From contig ONQT01000001.1 of assembly GCA_900320045.1 (NCBI GenBank), positions 61,527 through 125,526 of the forward strand: DNA of 64,000 bases. Direction: 5' to 3'. A program made the translations under genes and the position numbers. The stretch is from an uncultured Prevotellaceae bacterium (GTDB lineage: Bacteria; Bacteroidota; Bacteroidia; Bacteroidales; Bacteroidaceae). This document shows, in pieces, positions 24,875 through 34,079 of this stretch (position 1 is the first letter of the stretch; each line of letters begins with the position of its first letter). The notes beneath the pieces are model-generated. The model saw only the letters and a list, made by a program, of their open reading frames with translations, searched no databases and was not told the origin of the DNA.

Positions 24875-25480
24875 CTATTTATTCTGCAAAGACTTAAGGC
24901 AATCTTTAATCATAGCATCGACACCATTAGACGTCAGCGTAGCACCCGTGACGCAGTCAACCTGCGTATCGGGGTTCTCCACCTTCTTCACCACAGAGAG
25001 GACGACGTTACCATTCTCGTCGAAGATCTTCTTGCCGATGAACTTCTCCTGCCACTCCTGCGAGTCCTTGATTTCAGCACCAAGTCCTGCGGTCTCACTC
25101 TCGTGGTTGAAGTAGGCACCATAGACCTTGTCGTCCTTGTCGACAGCCAGATAGCCGCTAATGCCACCCCAAAGGCCCATACCCTTCAGCGATACCACGA
25201 CGACCTCCTGGTCGCCAACCTGACAGGCAAAGACCTTCAGACCATTGATTTCCTTCTCTTCCTTCACCACCTCGGCGTACTTGGCCTCAGCCTCCTGGCC
25301 GTCCAGTCCGCGCAGGTTCAGCGAGTTCAGAATCTGCTTCTTCACATCCAGTGCCACGTTAGCATCCTGCATGGGCTTCAGCGCCTGGAAGACAAACGCC
25401 AGCAGGAAGGCCACGATGACCACCAAGATCGTACTATATATAATAATGTACGCGTTACTGTTTGTATTCAACTTAATCAT
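24875..25480 (-). CDS. nqrC: Na+-translocating NADH:quinone reductase subunit C
   Basis: 201 residues with one N-terminal helix (~12-32) and a periplasmic FMN-binding domain. The flavinylation motif TGATLTS near the C-terminus places covalent FMN on about Thr181. Attachment needs the ApbE transferase, which is not in the window. The start overlaps the nqrB stop by 4 nt, implying translational coupling. Confidence 0.96.
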   Translation of the reverse strand: MIKLNTNSNAYIIIYSTILVVIVAFLLAFVFQALKPMQDANVALDVKKQILNSLNLRGLDGQEAEAKYAEVVKEEKEINGLKVFACQVGDQEVVVVSLKGMGLWGGISGYLAVDKDDKVYGAYFNHESETAGLGAEIKDSQEWQEKFIGKKIFDENGNVVLSVVKKVENPDTQVDCVTGATLTSNGVDAMIKDCLKSLQNK

Positions 25481-26637
25481 TTGGTACCTCCTCTCTTTAA
25501 GCGTTTCGAGATGTTATGCTCTACCACGAAGTGGTCAATCATAGGAGCCACCATATTGCCGAAGAAGATAGCCAGCATCATACCCTCGGGGTAACCAGCG
25601 TTCTTCACACGGATGATGACGGCCATGGCACCAATGATGAAGCCATAGATGAACTGGCCGATATTGGTGCGGCAAGAGGTGACGGGGTCGGTAGCCATGA
25701 AGACGGCACCGAAGGCAAAGCCACCCAGTACGAAGTGGTGCCACCATACCATGTCCGTTGCACCAATCTGCTCGAAAAGGATAGCCAGCAGGCCACCGCC
25801 TACGAAGACGCTGCACATGGTGCGCCACGAAGCAATGCCCGTCCACAGCAGGAGCACGGCACCCAAGGCAATGGCAATCACGGAAGTCTCACCAATAGAA
25901 CCGGGGATGAAGCCGAAAATCATATCGCAGATGCAAGCATCGGGATTGATACCCTGAGCAATCTGTCCCAGGGGAGTAGCGGCCGTAAACGTGTCGGGCA
26001 GCGTGTTACCCAGTCCGAAGATGCTGTCCTGCGCAACCCAAACGGTGTCACCCGTCATCTTCGACGGATAGGCGAAGAACAGGAACATACGGGCAGCGAT
26101 GGCGGGATTGAAGAGGTTCATACCCGTACCACCGAAGATCTCCTTACAGAAGATCACGCTGAAGGCACAAGCCAAAGCCAGCATCCACAGCGGACAGCCG
26201 ATAGGAACAATCAGCGGAATCAGAATACCAGTTGCCAGATAGCCCTCCTGAATCTCCTCGCCTTTCCACTGTGCCCAGGCAAACTCAATGCCCAGGCCGA
26301 CCACGTAACTGACGATGATCTTAGGCAGCACGGCCAGGAAACCATAGAAGAACACCTCCCAGAAGGAAGCAGTAGCCAGTGTGCCGGCAGCCAGATAGTT
26401 CTGGTAGCCGATGTTATACATACCAAACAGCATGGCAGGCACCAGGGCGATGATTACCATGCTAATGATGCGCTTCGAGTCGATGGCATCGTGGATGTTG
26501 ACGCCACTCTTCGAAGTATCATTGGGCACAAGCGCGAAGGACTCAAAGCCGTCGAAGTAGCTCTTCAGCATGTGCAGCTTGCCACCTTCCTCGAAGCTTG
26601 GCCTCATCTTATCAAAAATCTTTCTTACTGCGCTCAT
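25477..26637 (-). CDS. nqrB: Na+-translocating NADH:quinone reductase subunit B
   Basis: 386 residues with many membrane helices. TFTAATPLGQ contains Thr221, the probable covalent FMN site. GGTGMNLFNPAIAARMFLFF and ATDPVTSCRTNIGQFIYG are conserved channel elements. This subunit binds riboflavin and FMN and forms the main sodium path. Confidence 0.96.
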   Translation of the reverse strand: MSAVRKIFDKMRPSFEEGGKLHMLKSYFDGFESFALVPNDTSKSGVNIHDAIDSKRIISMVIIALVPAMLFGMYNIGYQNYLAAGTLATASFWEVFFYGFLAVLPKIIVSYVVGLGIEFAWAQWKGEEIQEGYLATGILIPLIVPIGCPLWMLALACAFSVIFCKEIFGGTGMNLFNPAIAARMFLFFAYPSKMTGDTVWVAQDSIFGLGNTLPDTFTAATPLGQIAQGINPDACICDMIFGFIPGSIGETSVIAIALGAVLLLWTGIASWRTMCSVFVGGGLLAILFEQIGATDMVWWHHFVLGGFAFGAVFMATDPVTSCRTNIGQFIYGFIIGAMAVIIRVKNAGYPEGMMLAIFFGNMVAPMIDHFVVEHNISKRLKRGGTK

Positions 26638-26675
26638 AATCGTAATTTACAATTTGACCATTTACTATTTACAAT
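26638..26675. repeat. AT-rich operon spacer, family 1
   Basis: The nqrA-nqrB gap contains TAATTTACAATTTGACCATT and TACTATTTACAATTT words. Confidence 0.7.
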
Positions 26676-28019
26676 TTAAGCATTCTCCTTACGAAGTATG
26701 TTCAAACCCTCACGAACAATGCGCTGCAGTTCCAGCTTGGAAGAGTCGACAAACTCTGCCAGAGCGAAGTCCTCGGGAGCAACCTCGTAGATACCCAAAG
26801 CCTCCTGGCGGTCGATGTCGCCGGCGATGATGGCCTTGATGAGGTACTCACCGTAGATGTCCATAGGCAGCACCTTGTCGTACTCGCCACTCATAATCAT
26901 GTGGCGCTCGCCACCCTTGATACGGGCATCCAGCGCATACTTCTTCTTGCCAAAGAGCCAAGAGAAGTAGCTGCGGTTCACGGAGAACTGGTTGAAACGG
27001 GGAAGAATCCAACCCAGGAACTCGTCGGCGTCGTCACCCTCGGGGATGACGGTAATCTCAGAGGTGTGGGCACCAAGGAAACCTTCCTTCGTGGTGGGAC
27101 GGCCCGTCAGCACGTTGCCGTTGATAATGCGGACGTGACGGTCGGCGTCGTAGCTGTTGGAAAGCAGGGTGGACAACTCCTCGCCCACCAGCATGTCAAC
27201 ATAAGCAGGAGCCTTCACCTCGCTGCCGCACAGGGCAACGCGACGCTTCAGACAAACCTTGCCGGTGTTGAACAAGCGACCAATGAACAGTACAACGGTG
27301 GGGTCGCCGATGGTCCATACCACCTCGCCCTTGTTGACAGGGTCGATATGGTTGACCTGAACACCCACGTTGCCAGCAGGACACTTGCCGTCGAAGATGT
27401 TGACCTCGACATCCTTGTAGTTCTCGAAGCTGGAGTGTACACCACAGCCCAGATAGGTCTTGGCAATCTTCGACAGAGCGGTAAGACCGGTCTGGAAATC
27501 CTGTTCCTGACCCTTCACCTCGAACTCGAAGTCGCCAGCCAGCGGCTTGTCGCGCAGAGCCGAGACGAAAATGGCCTTCGGCTGTACAGACGGGTTGGTT
27601 GATACGGCGTAAGGCAACTGATTGATATAGCCAAAGATTCCGGCCTCCAGCAAGGCATCGATTACCTGCTGGCCATTCATCTTTGACACATCCTTCTTGC
27701 CAAAATCCGTAAACTGCTGCTCCTTATCGGCTTCCACCTTGATACAGAGCACTTTCCTACGTTCGCCACGCACCACCTCGCGGACAGTACCGCTGACAGG
27801 CGAGGCAAACTTAACTTCGGGATATTGCTTGTTAACAAACAAGGCATCCCCGGCCTTGACTTTGTCACCCTCCTTGACGACCACATTCGGGGTTACGCCC
27901 TCGAAATCGTCAGGCATCAAAGCATACTGACCATTGGATTTGAGCTCCATGAGCTTCTCCTCGGCCTTGCCTTGAAGGTGAATGTCCAAGCCTTTGCGTA
28001 ACTTGATTACATTTGCCAT
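26676..28019 (-). CDS. nqrA: Na+-translocating NADH:quinone reductase subunit A
   Basis: 447 residues, cytoplasmic and soluble. The N-terminus (KLRKGLDIHLQGKAEEKL) and a biotinyl-lipoyl-like fold (VVVKEGDKVKAGDALFVNK) are typical. It docks to NqrB near the quinone site. First gene of the operon, with a promoter in the divergent gap to the tamB-like gene. Confidence 0.96.
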   Translation of the reverse strand: MANVIKLRKGLDIHLQGKAEEKLMELKSNGQYALMPDDFEGVTPNVVVKEGDKVKAGDALFVNKQYPEVKFASPVSGTVREVVRGERRKVLCIKVEADKEQQFTDFGKKDVSKMNGQQVIDALLEAGIFGYINQLPYAVSTNPSVQPKAIFVSALRDKPLAGDFEFEVKGQEQDFQTGLTALSKIAKTYLGCGVHSSFENYKDVEVNIFDGKCPAGNVGVQVNHIDPVNKGEVVWTIGDPTVVLFIGRLFNTGKVCLKRRVALCGSEVKAPAYVDMLVGEELSTLLSNSYDADRHVRIINGNVLTGRPTTKEGFLGAHTSEITVIPEGDDADEFLGWILPRFNQFSVNRSYFSWLFGKKKYALDARIKGGERHMIMSGEYDKVLPMDIYGEYLIKAIIAGDIDRQEALGIYEVAPEDFALAEFVDSSKLELQRIVREGLNILRKENA

Positions 28020-28059
28020 GTATAAAATGAATTTTGAAACGTTTCACTGAAAATCGGTG

Positions 28060-28067
28060 CAAAATTA
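28060..28067 (-). promoter_or_regulatory. -7 element of the nqr operon
   Basis: TAATTTTG on the minus strand, about 40 nt before nqrA. The nearest TTTG (28094-28091) is 23 nt upstream, slightly long for the consensus. Confidence 0.5.
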
Positions 28068-28107
28068 CCAAAAAAGAGGCACATAATCTACAAAAAAAGC
28101 ACGAAAT

Positions 28108-28140
28108 ATTGCTTCATCACAACTTTTTAATGTAATTTTG
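28108..28140 (+). promoter_or_regulatory. Promoter of the TamB-like gene
   Basis: ATTG (28108-28111), a 21-nt spacer and TAATTTTG (28133-28140), 50 nt before the start codon. It shares the 171-nt divergent gap with the nqr promoter. Confidence 0.55.
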
Positions 28141-28190
28141 TACCAAAAATCGGAAAGAACAAAAAGTTTTGCTATCTCTGACTATCAGTT

Positions 28191-31100
28191 TTGAAGATAC
28201 TTAAGAACATATTAAATATACTGATATGGACTGTTTTGGGTCTATACCTGCTCTTCATTCTCACCTTCAGCGTACCCGCCGTACAGGAGTTCATGGGTAG
28301 GAAGGCGGCAGGGATGCTGGCCCAAAAACTCGGCACCAGCGTGAGCATAGGTCGGTTGGACTATGGCATTCCGAGTCATGTGACACTCTACGATGTCCTC
28401 ATTAAAGACCAACAGGGGAAAGAACTGCTAAAAGCCACCCGACTGTCGACACGCATTGACCTGATGCAACTGGCAGAAGGGCAGATTTCCGTTGCAACGG
28501 CTCAGCTCTTCGGAGCCCACGCCAAACTCTACCGGGCGACGGCAGACAGCAAGCCCAACTTCCAGTTTGTGATTGACTCCCTGGCTTCCAAGGACACGAC
28601 CAGCACGTCGCCTCTCAATCTGCGCATCAACTCGCTCATCATCCGTCGTTCCAGCGTAACCTACGACCGACTTGATACCGAAGAGACTCCAGGCGTCATC
28701 AATCCGAATCATCTGGCCTTGACAGATATCAGCACCCATATCATCCTGAAGCTCCTGACGGAAGACTCGCTGAACATCAACATCAAACGACTGTCTGCCC
28801 AGGAGAAATCCGGTATGGCAGTGGATCGCCTATCGCTGCACTTCGACGGCGGGCGACACGGCTGCCAGCTGACGGACTTCAAGCTGCGAATGCCTGGTAC
28901 GGATGTCAGCTTGGGCGACATCAAGGCTTCCTACCGCTTCCGTGGCGACCATTTCGTCACGCCATCCCTACGTTACTCGGGCAGCATCCGCCCATCGACC
29001 GTCCGACTGTCAGACTTGTCATACCTTCTGCCCTCGTTGAAAACGTTTCAAAGTACGCTATCCCTGTCGGCCAACTTCAAAGGAGAGGGAGAAAACTTAG
29101 AGATACCCCAGCTGAACGTGAACTCCACGACGGGAGATATCGACATCAATATCGGAGGAACTATCCATCAGCTTACACAACAGGCACCCAACTGGACGGT
29201 CAATATCCACGACCTGGGACTGTCTGCCAAAACGATTGACTTTATCTCTGAAAACCTGCAAGGCCGGAGTGTTCAGGTTCCCGAAGCGCTGGTGCGATTA
29301 GGAAGTATTCACCTAAAAGGTACTGCCAGCGGACACGGTACCAGCGAGTTGCGAACCACCAACCAGCTGAAGACAGATGCCGGCATGGTCAATCTGCAAC
29401 TGTCCATGGATAGTCTGCGTCACTTCAAAGGAAGCGTAGACACGCCCGACTTTGACCTGAAAAGACTGTTGAACGACAACCATTTCGGACAGTTGGCCAC
29501 CAACGTACAACTGAGCGGACAGCTGCCTGCAGTAGGACAACCGACCATCAAGGCCGAAGGCGTAGTCAACCACATCCACTATAATGGCTATCGGTATCAG
29601 AACATTCAGCTGAACGGTCTGTACAGCCCGACGGATATTCATGGACAGGTCAGCATTGACGACCACCACCTGAAGGCTGTCATTAACGGAAATATGTTGA
29701 AACAGCAGCGCCAGAATGACATCCTGCTCAACGTCGACATTGACGAACTGAATCCCAAGGCCATCCATCTGAGCGACCAGTGGGGCGACGCCCATCTCTC
29801 CGGTAACCTGGCTGCCAACTTCAAAACCATCCATAACCAGGATGTGGTCGGTACATTGGACATCAAAGAACTGACCCTGCAATCGCCCACGACCGACTAC
29901 AAGCTACAGCAGCTTCACATAGAGTCTGGCTACAACGGCGATCAGCACTACGCATCCATGCATAGTGACTTTGGCGATGTCAGCATCAGCGGACACTTCG
30001 ACTATCTGACGCTGCCACAGAGCATTACCAATTTTATCGCGAGCAAGCTGCCTACCCTGCCAGGACTCCCCAAGACGCAGCAGCAGACACATAACGACTT
30101 TACCCTGCATGCCACCATCCGCAAGTCGGACTGGCTGCAAAGCATCCTGCAGATTCCCGTCCGGCTAACCAAGCCGCTGACCATCGACGGCACGGTAAAT
30201 GACGACACCCAGCAGATCAACATGGAGTGTAACGTGCCACAATTCTATTACAAAGACAGCCGCTACGACAGCGCCCACGTCAGCATCCTGTCGCCAATGG
30301 GTACGCTGGCTTACGACCTGAGCATCAACAAACATAAGGATAATGGTAACGACATGGCTCTACAGGCTGCCGGTAGCGCTTTTAACAACCAGCTGACCAC
30401 CACCCTCCGATGGGACAACCATGCTACGGAGCGCATGAGTGGTGAGGTAAAGGCCAAGGCACAATTCGACACGACACTGGACGGCAAGCAGGTGACTTTC
30501 GTGCAGCTGGAGCCCTCGAAGATCATGGTCAATAACGCAGAGTGGGACATCCATCCGTCGTCTGTCACCTATTACGCCAAACACCTGGATATTAAGGACT
30601 TCGCTATCCAGCGCAACGAACAGTTCCTGACACTTAACGGCACAGCGTCAGAAAATGAGAGCGACTCCATTACCATTCAGATGCGCGACATTGACATTGA
30701 GTACATCCTTGACCTTGTCAACTTCGACGCTGTTTCTTTCAGCGGACAGGCAACGGGTGGAGGTTGTCTGCGAGGCATCTTCGGTAATCTGGAGGCCGAT
30801 GCCATGCTGACCGTCAATCAGTTCAAGTTCCAAGACGGCAGAATGGGAACGCTCCATGCCAAGGTCAACTGGAACACCGAACAGGAGCAGATTGACATTC
30901 ACGCCACGGCCGATGACGGTCCCAAAGCGCAAACACTCATTGAGGGCTATGTGTCACCCAAGCGCAACTACATCGATTTGGACATAGAAGCCCAAGGAAC
31001 GCATCTGGAGTTTGCCCGCTCGTTTATGAGCAGCTTCATCAGTCAACTGGATGGTCATGCCAATGGTCGCGTCCGACTGGCAGGAGCTTTGGATGCCTTG

Positions 31101-32609
31101 AACATTACAGGAAAGCTAGTCATCAATGGTTTGGCACACGTTACACCCTTGGGGTGTTCCTACGAGTTGATAGGCGACACGATTACGCTCATTCCTAACG
31201 AGATTATAATGACACATTTCCCCGTTTACGACATCAACGGAACCCAAGCCATGTTGAGCGGAAGCATTCACCACGAAGAACTCACCAACCTAACATTCGA
31301 CCTCTTTGTCAAAACGGAAAACCTGTTGGCGTACCACTTTAGCAACTTCGGGACAGACACCTTCTACGGAACGGTCTTCGCTACTGGAGAGGTGGCCATC
31401 AAAGGACGCGAGGACGGCATCACGATCGATGCAGACATCACACCGCAGAATGGTACGGTCTTTGTCTATAATGCAGCGTCGCCCGACGTCATCACCAATC
31501 AGGAGTTCATACAGTGGGGAAAGCCCGCCGTAACCCAAACCGAAAACGACGGACACGCCACAGCAACGGCGGTGGAAAAGAATGCGCTAACCTACCGTGA
31601 CGACCTGGTGATGCGACTAAAAATCAACGCCAACCCGCAGGCATCCATCCGCCTGCTGATGGATGCAAAAACCAACGACTACATTACTCTCCGCGGCAAC
31701 GGAATATTGCAGTCTACCTATTATAATAAAGGAGGCTTCACTATGTTTGGCACCTATCGCGTGACAGAGGGCACCTACGGTATCACGATTCAAAACATTA
31801 TCCGCAAGAACTTCACCTTCCGCGAAGGCGGTACGATTGTTTTCGGAGGCGATCCCTACGATGCTACACTGAACCTACAAGCCCAGCATACGGTTAACGG
31901 TGTCAGCCTCAGCGACCTCAATGTAGGGCGCTCTTTCTCAAACACCGTACGCGTTAATTGTCTGATGAACATTTCGGGACAGCCACGACAGCCCATCATT
32001 GACTTCGACCTGGAAATGCCCAACGTCAACGCCGACGAGCAGCAGATGGTGCGCAGCATTATCAACAGCGAGGAGGAAATGAACCAACAGGTTATTTACC
32101 TGCTGGCGGTAGGACGCTTCTATCCCCAGAACGAAAACAATGCCAATGCCACCGAGAACTCGCGTAGCAAGACGTCACTGGCCATGCAGAGTCTGCTGTC
32201 CGGAACCATTAGCGGACAAATCAACAACATGCTCGGACAGATTGTCAAGAGCAACAAATGGAACTTCGGCGCTAACATCTCTACAGGCGATGAGGGCTGG
32301 AACAATGCAGAATACGAAGGTCTCGTCAGCGGCAGACTACTCAACAACCGACTGCTGTTCAATGGACAGTTCGGCTACCGCGACAATGCCAAGACAACGA
32401 ACCCCTCCTTCATCGGCGACTTTGACATCCGCTACCTGCTCAAGCCAAACGGAAACCTGGCCCTGAAAGTATATAACCAGACCAATGACCGCTACTTCAC
32501 GCGATCGTCGCTGAACACACAAGGTATCGGTATTATTCTCAAGCGAGACTTCGACGGCATACCAGACCTGTTCGGTATCAAGAAGAAACAGAAAACAAAA
32601 GAAAAATAG
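28191..32609 (+). CDS. TamB-like translocation and assembly / AsmA-superfamily protein
   Basis: 1472 residues. An N-terminal signal anchor (~8-30, ILNILIWTVLGLYLLFILTF) precedes a very long, repetitive beta-rich periplasmic region. The C-terminus (~1050-1445) carries the TamB/DUF490 domain (GTYRVTEGTYGITIQN, FREGGTIVFGGDPYDATL, NFGANISTGDEG). Family members bridge the inner and outer membranes and are implicated in phospholipid transport or outer-membrane protein assembly. The start is a TTG: the next in-frame Met is residue 35, after the anchor helix, so the TTG is needed. No TamA/BamA partner is adjacent. Confidence 0.9.
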   Translation: MKILKNILNILIWTVLGLYLLFILTFSVPAVQEFMGRKAAGMLAQKLGTSVSIGRLDYGIPSHVTLYDVLIKDQQGKELLKATRLSTRIDLMQLAEGQISVATAQLFGAHAKLYRATADSKPNFQFVIDSLASKDTTSTSPLNLRINSLIIRRSSVTYDRLDTEETPGVINPNHLALTDISTHIILKLLTEDSLNINIKRLSAQEKSGMAVDRLSLHFDGGRHGCQLTDFKLRMPGTDVSLGDIKASYRFRGDHFVTPSLRYSGSIRPSTVRLSDLSYLLPSLKTFQSTLSLSANFKGEGENLEIPQLNVNSTTGDIDINIGGTIHQLTQQAPNWTVNIHDLGLSAKTIDFISENLQGRSVQVPEALVRLGSIHLKGTASGHGTSELRTTNQLKTDAGMVNLQLSMDSLRHFKGSVDTPDFDLKRLLNDNHFGQLATNVQLSGQLPAVGQPTIKAEGVVNHIHYNGYRYQNIQLNGLYSPTDIHGQVSIDDHHLKAVINGNMLKQQRQNDILLNVDIDELNPKAIHLSDQWGDAHLSGNLAANFKTIHNQDVVGTLDIKELTLQSPTTDYKLQQLHIESGYNGDQHYASMHSDFGDVSISGHFDYLTLPQSITNFIASKLPTLPGLPKTQQQTHNDFTLHATIRKSDWLQSILQIPVRLTKPLTIDGTVNDDTQQINMECNVPQFYYKDSRYDSAHVSILSPMGTLAYDLSINKHKDNGNDMALQAAGSAFNNQLTTTLRWDNHATERMSGEVKAKAQFDTTLDGKQVTFVQLEPSKIMVNNAEWDIHPSSVTYYAKHLDIKDFAIQRNEQFLTLNGTASENESDSITIQMRDIDIEYILDLVNFDAVSFSGQATGGGCLRGIFGNLEADAMLTVNQFKFQDGRMGTLHAKVNWNTEQEQIDIHATADDGPKAQTLIEGYVSPKRNYIDLDIEAQGTHLEFARSFMSSFISQLDGHANGRVRLAGALDALNITGKLVINGLAHVTPLGCSYELIGDTITLIPNEIIMTHFPVYDINGTQAMLSGSIHHEELTNLTFDLFVKTENLLAYHFSNFGTDTFYGTVFATGEVAIKGREDGITIDADITPQNGTVFVYNAASPDVITNQEFIQWGKPAVTQTENDGHATATAVEKNALTYRDDLVMRLKINANPQASIRLLMDAKTNDYITLRGNGILQSTYYNKGGFTMFGTYRVTEGTYGITIQNIIRKNFTFREGGTIVFGGDPYDATLNLQAQHTVNGVSLSDLNVGRSFSNTVRVNCLMNISGQPRQPIIDFDLEMPNVNADEQQMVRSIINSEEEMNQQVIYLLAVGRFYPQNENNANATENSRSKTSLAMQSLLSGTISGQINNMLGQIVKSNKWNFGANISTGDEGWNNAEYEGLVSGRLLNNRLLFNGQFGYRDNAKTTNPSFIGDFDIRYLLKPNGNLALKVYNQTNDRYFTRSSLNTQGIGIILKRDFDGIPDLFGIKKKQKTKEK

Positions 32610-32644
32610 AGGGCAACGCACAGAATCATTCGTGTATTGCCCTC
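32609..32644. terminator. Bidirectional terminator between the TamB-like gene and ftsZ
   Basis: GAGGGCAA (32609-32616) pairs with TTGCCCTC (32637-32644). On the minus strand it is followed by TATTTTTCTTTTG and on the plus strand by CTGTTTT. It sits between convergent genes, overlapping the last base of the plus-strand stop codon. Confidence 0.78.
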
Positions 32645-32668
32645 CTGTTTTAAGTATATTCCTACAGC

Positions 32669-33997
32669 TTATGAGAATCGGATCGTACCCTGGATAGCCT
32701 CCGGCTGAGGTGCGTCTGAGTTCTTCTGCTGCGGGTCTTCACCCGTAGCCTGCGAATAGATGCTGTCCAGGATTTCACGAGTACGCTTGTATGTCGGCGT
32801 CTGCTCTACAGCAGAGATGACATCGTCGTTATCAAGGTCTTCCGGACGGAACAGATAGATATGCGGACGACGTTTGTAACGGCGTGTCTGACCATCACCA
32901 CCATAGTAGCGGTTGCGGCGGTCCATACGCTTAGCCTCAGCCTCCTGCTCAGCAGCGATACGGGTAGCCTCCTCCTGCGTATTGTGACGCTGACGGTGGC
33001 TGTTCATGCCGTCGACGCGGTCAATGCCAAAGCCTGTAGCCAGAATGGTCACCTTGACCTTCTTGCCTAACTCGGGATCAACAGCCAATCCCCACTTGAT
33101 TTCGAAGTCGCCAAACTTAGCCATGAAGTCGTTGACATCGTTCATCTCTTCCATCATCAGTGATTCCTTTCCGTCCTTACCGCCAGAGAAGGAGATGGAG
33201 AGCAGAATCTTCTTGGAGTTGAATACGTCGTTCTCGTTCAGCAGCGGTGAGTTCAGGGCATCGTCGATAGCCTTCTTCACACGGCCTTCACCCTCTCCGT
33301 ATCCGGTAGACATGATGGCTACGCCACCATCTTTCAGCACGGTCTTGACGTCGTTGAAGTCCAGATTGATGAGTCCGTGAACAGTGATAATCTCAGCTAT
33401 CGACTTGGCTGCTACCGACAAGGTGTCATCAGCCTTTCCGAAAGCATCGAGTACCGTCAGCTCTGGATAAATCTCACGCAGGCGCTCATTATTAATAACC
33501 AAGAGGGCATCAACGTGCTTCGACATCTCCTCGACGCCATCCAGCGCCTGGTCAATCTTACGATCTCCCTCGAAGCGGAAGGGAATGGTCACGATACCTA
33601 CGGTCAGGATGCCCATCTCCTTGGAGATACGGGCAATGACAGGGGCTGCACCAGTACCGGTACCGCCACCCATGCCTGCAGTAATGAAGGCCATGCGGGT
33701 ACCATCAGCCAGCACACTCTTGATGTCTTCCAGGCTCTCCTCAGCGGCAGCACGAGCCTTCTCAGGCCGGTTGCCGGCTCCAAGACCCTCCTTACCCAGC
33801 TGCAAGTGAACGGGAACGGGGGAATCGTTCAGGGCCTGATTATCTGTATTGCAGAGTACGAAGGTAACATCATGGATGCCTTCACGATACATGTGATTAA
33901 CAGCATTGCCGCCGCCACCACCGACACCAATCACCTTGATGATGCTGTTTTCTTTTTCGGGTTCACCGAAATCGAGCAATATATTATTGTCTGCCAT
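32669..33997 (-). CDS. ftsZ: Cell division GTPase FtsZ
   Basis: 442 residues. The tubulin-like GTPase domain (~18-330) has GVGGGGGNAVNHM (24-36) and the signature GGGTGTGAAP (110-119). It polymerises into the Z-ring at midcell. A variable linker with Arg-rich segments (KRMDRRNRYYGGDG) is followed by a C-terminal peptide ending AIQGTIRFS, the likely FtsA-binding tail. Last gene of the dcw cluster. Confidence 0.98.
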   Translation of the reverse strand: MADNNILLDFGEPEKENSIIKVIGVGGGGGNAVNHMYREGIHDVTFVLCNTDNQALNDSPVPVHLQLGKEGLGAGNRPEKARAAAEESLEDIKSVLADGTRMAFITAGMGGGTGTGAAPVIARISKEMGILTVGIVTIPFRFEGDRKIDQALDGVEEMSKHVDALLVINNERLREIYPELTVLDAFGKADDTLSVAAKSIAEIITVHGLINLDFNDVKTVLKDGGVAIMSTGYGEGEGRVKKAIDDALNSPLLNENDVFNSKKILLSISFSGGKDGKESLMMEEMNDVNDFMAKFGDFEIKWGLAVDPELGKKVKVTILATGFGIDRVDGMNSHRQRHNTQEEATRIAAEQEAEAKRMDRRNRYYGGDGQTRRYKRRPHIYLFRPEDLDNDDVISAVEQTPTYKRTREILDSIYSQATGEDPQQKNSDAPQPEAIQGTIRFS

Positions 33998-34079
33998 AAT
34001 TCTTTGTATTTTGGTTAGTTCGTTATTTCGATATTACGGTATTCCGACATTTCGGTATTTCGATATCTCGAGCAAGGAA
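33998..34079. repeat. Operon spacer, family 2 (TTTCGATATTACG type)
   Basis: The ftsA-ftsZ gap is a run of GTTATTTCGATATTACGG, TATTCCGACATTTCGG and TATTTCGATATCTCG words. It is the same family as 13092-13140. Confidence 0.7.

Noticed and set aside
25516-26679. 387-codon open frame on the plus strand
   Set aside because: It is antisense to nqrB, with composition typical of a shadow frame and no recognisable motif. The same applies to long antisense frames at 5828-6643, 10716-11615, 11769-12506, 20438-20995 and 22414-23457.
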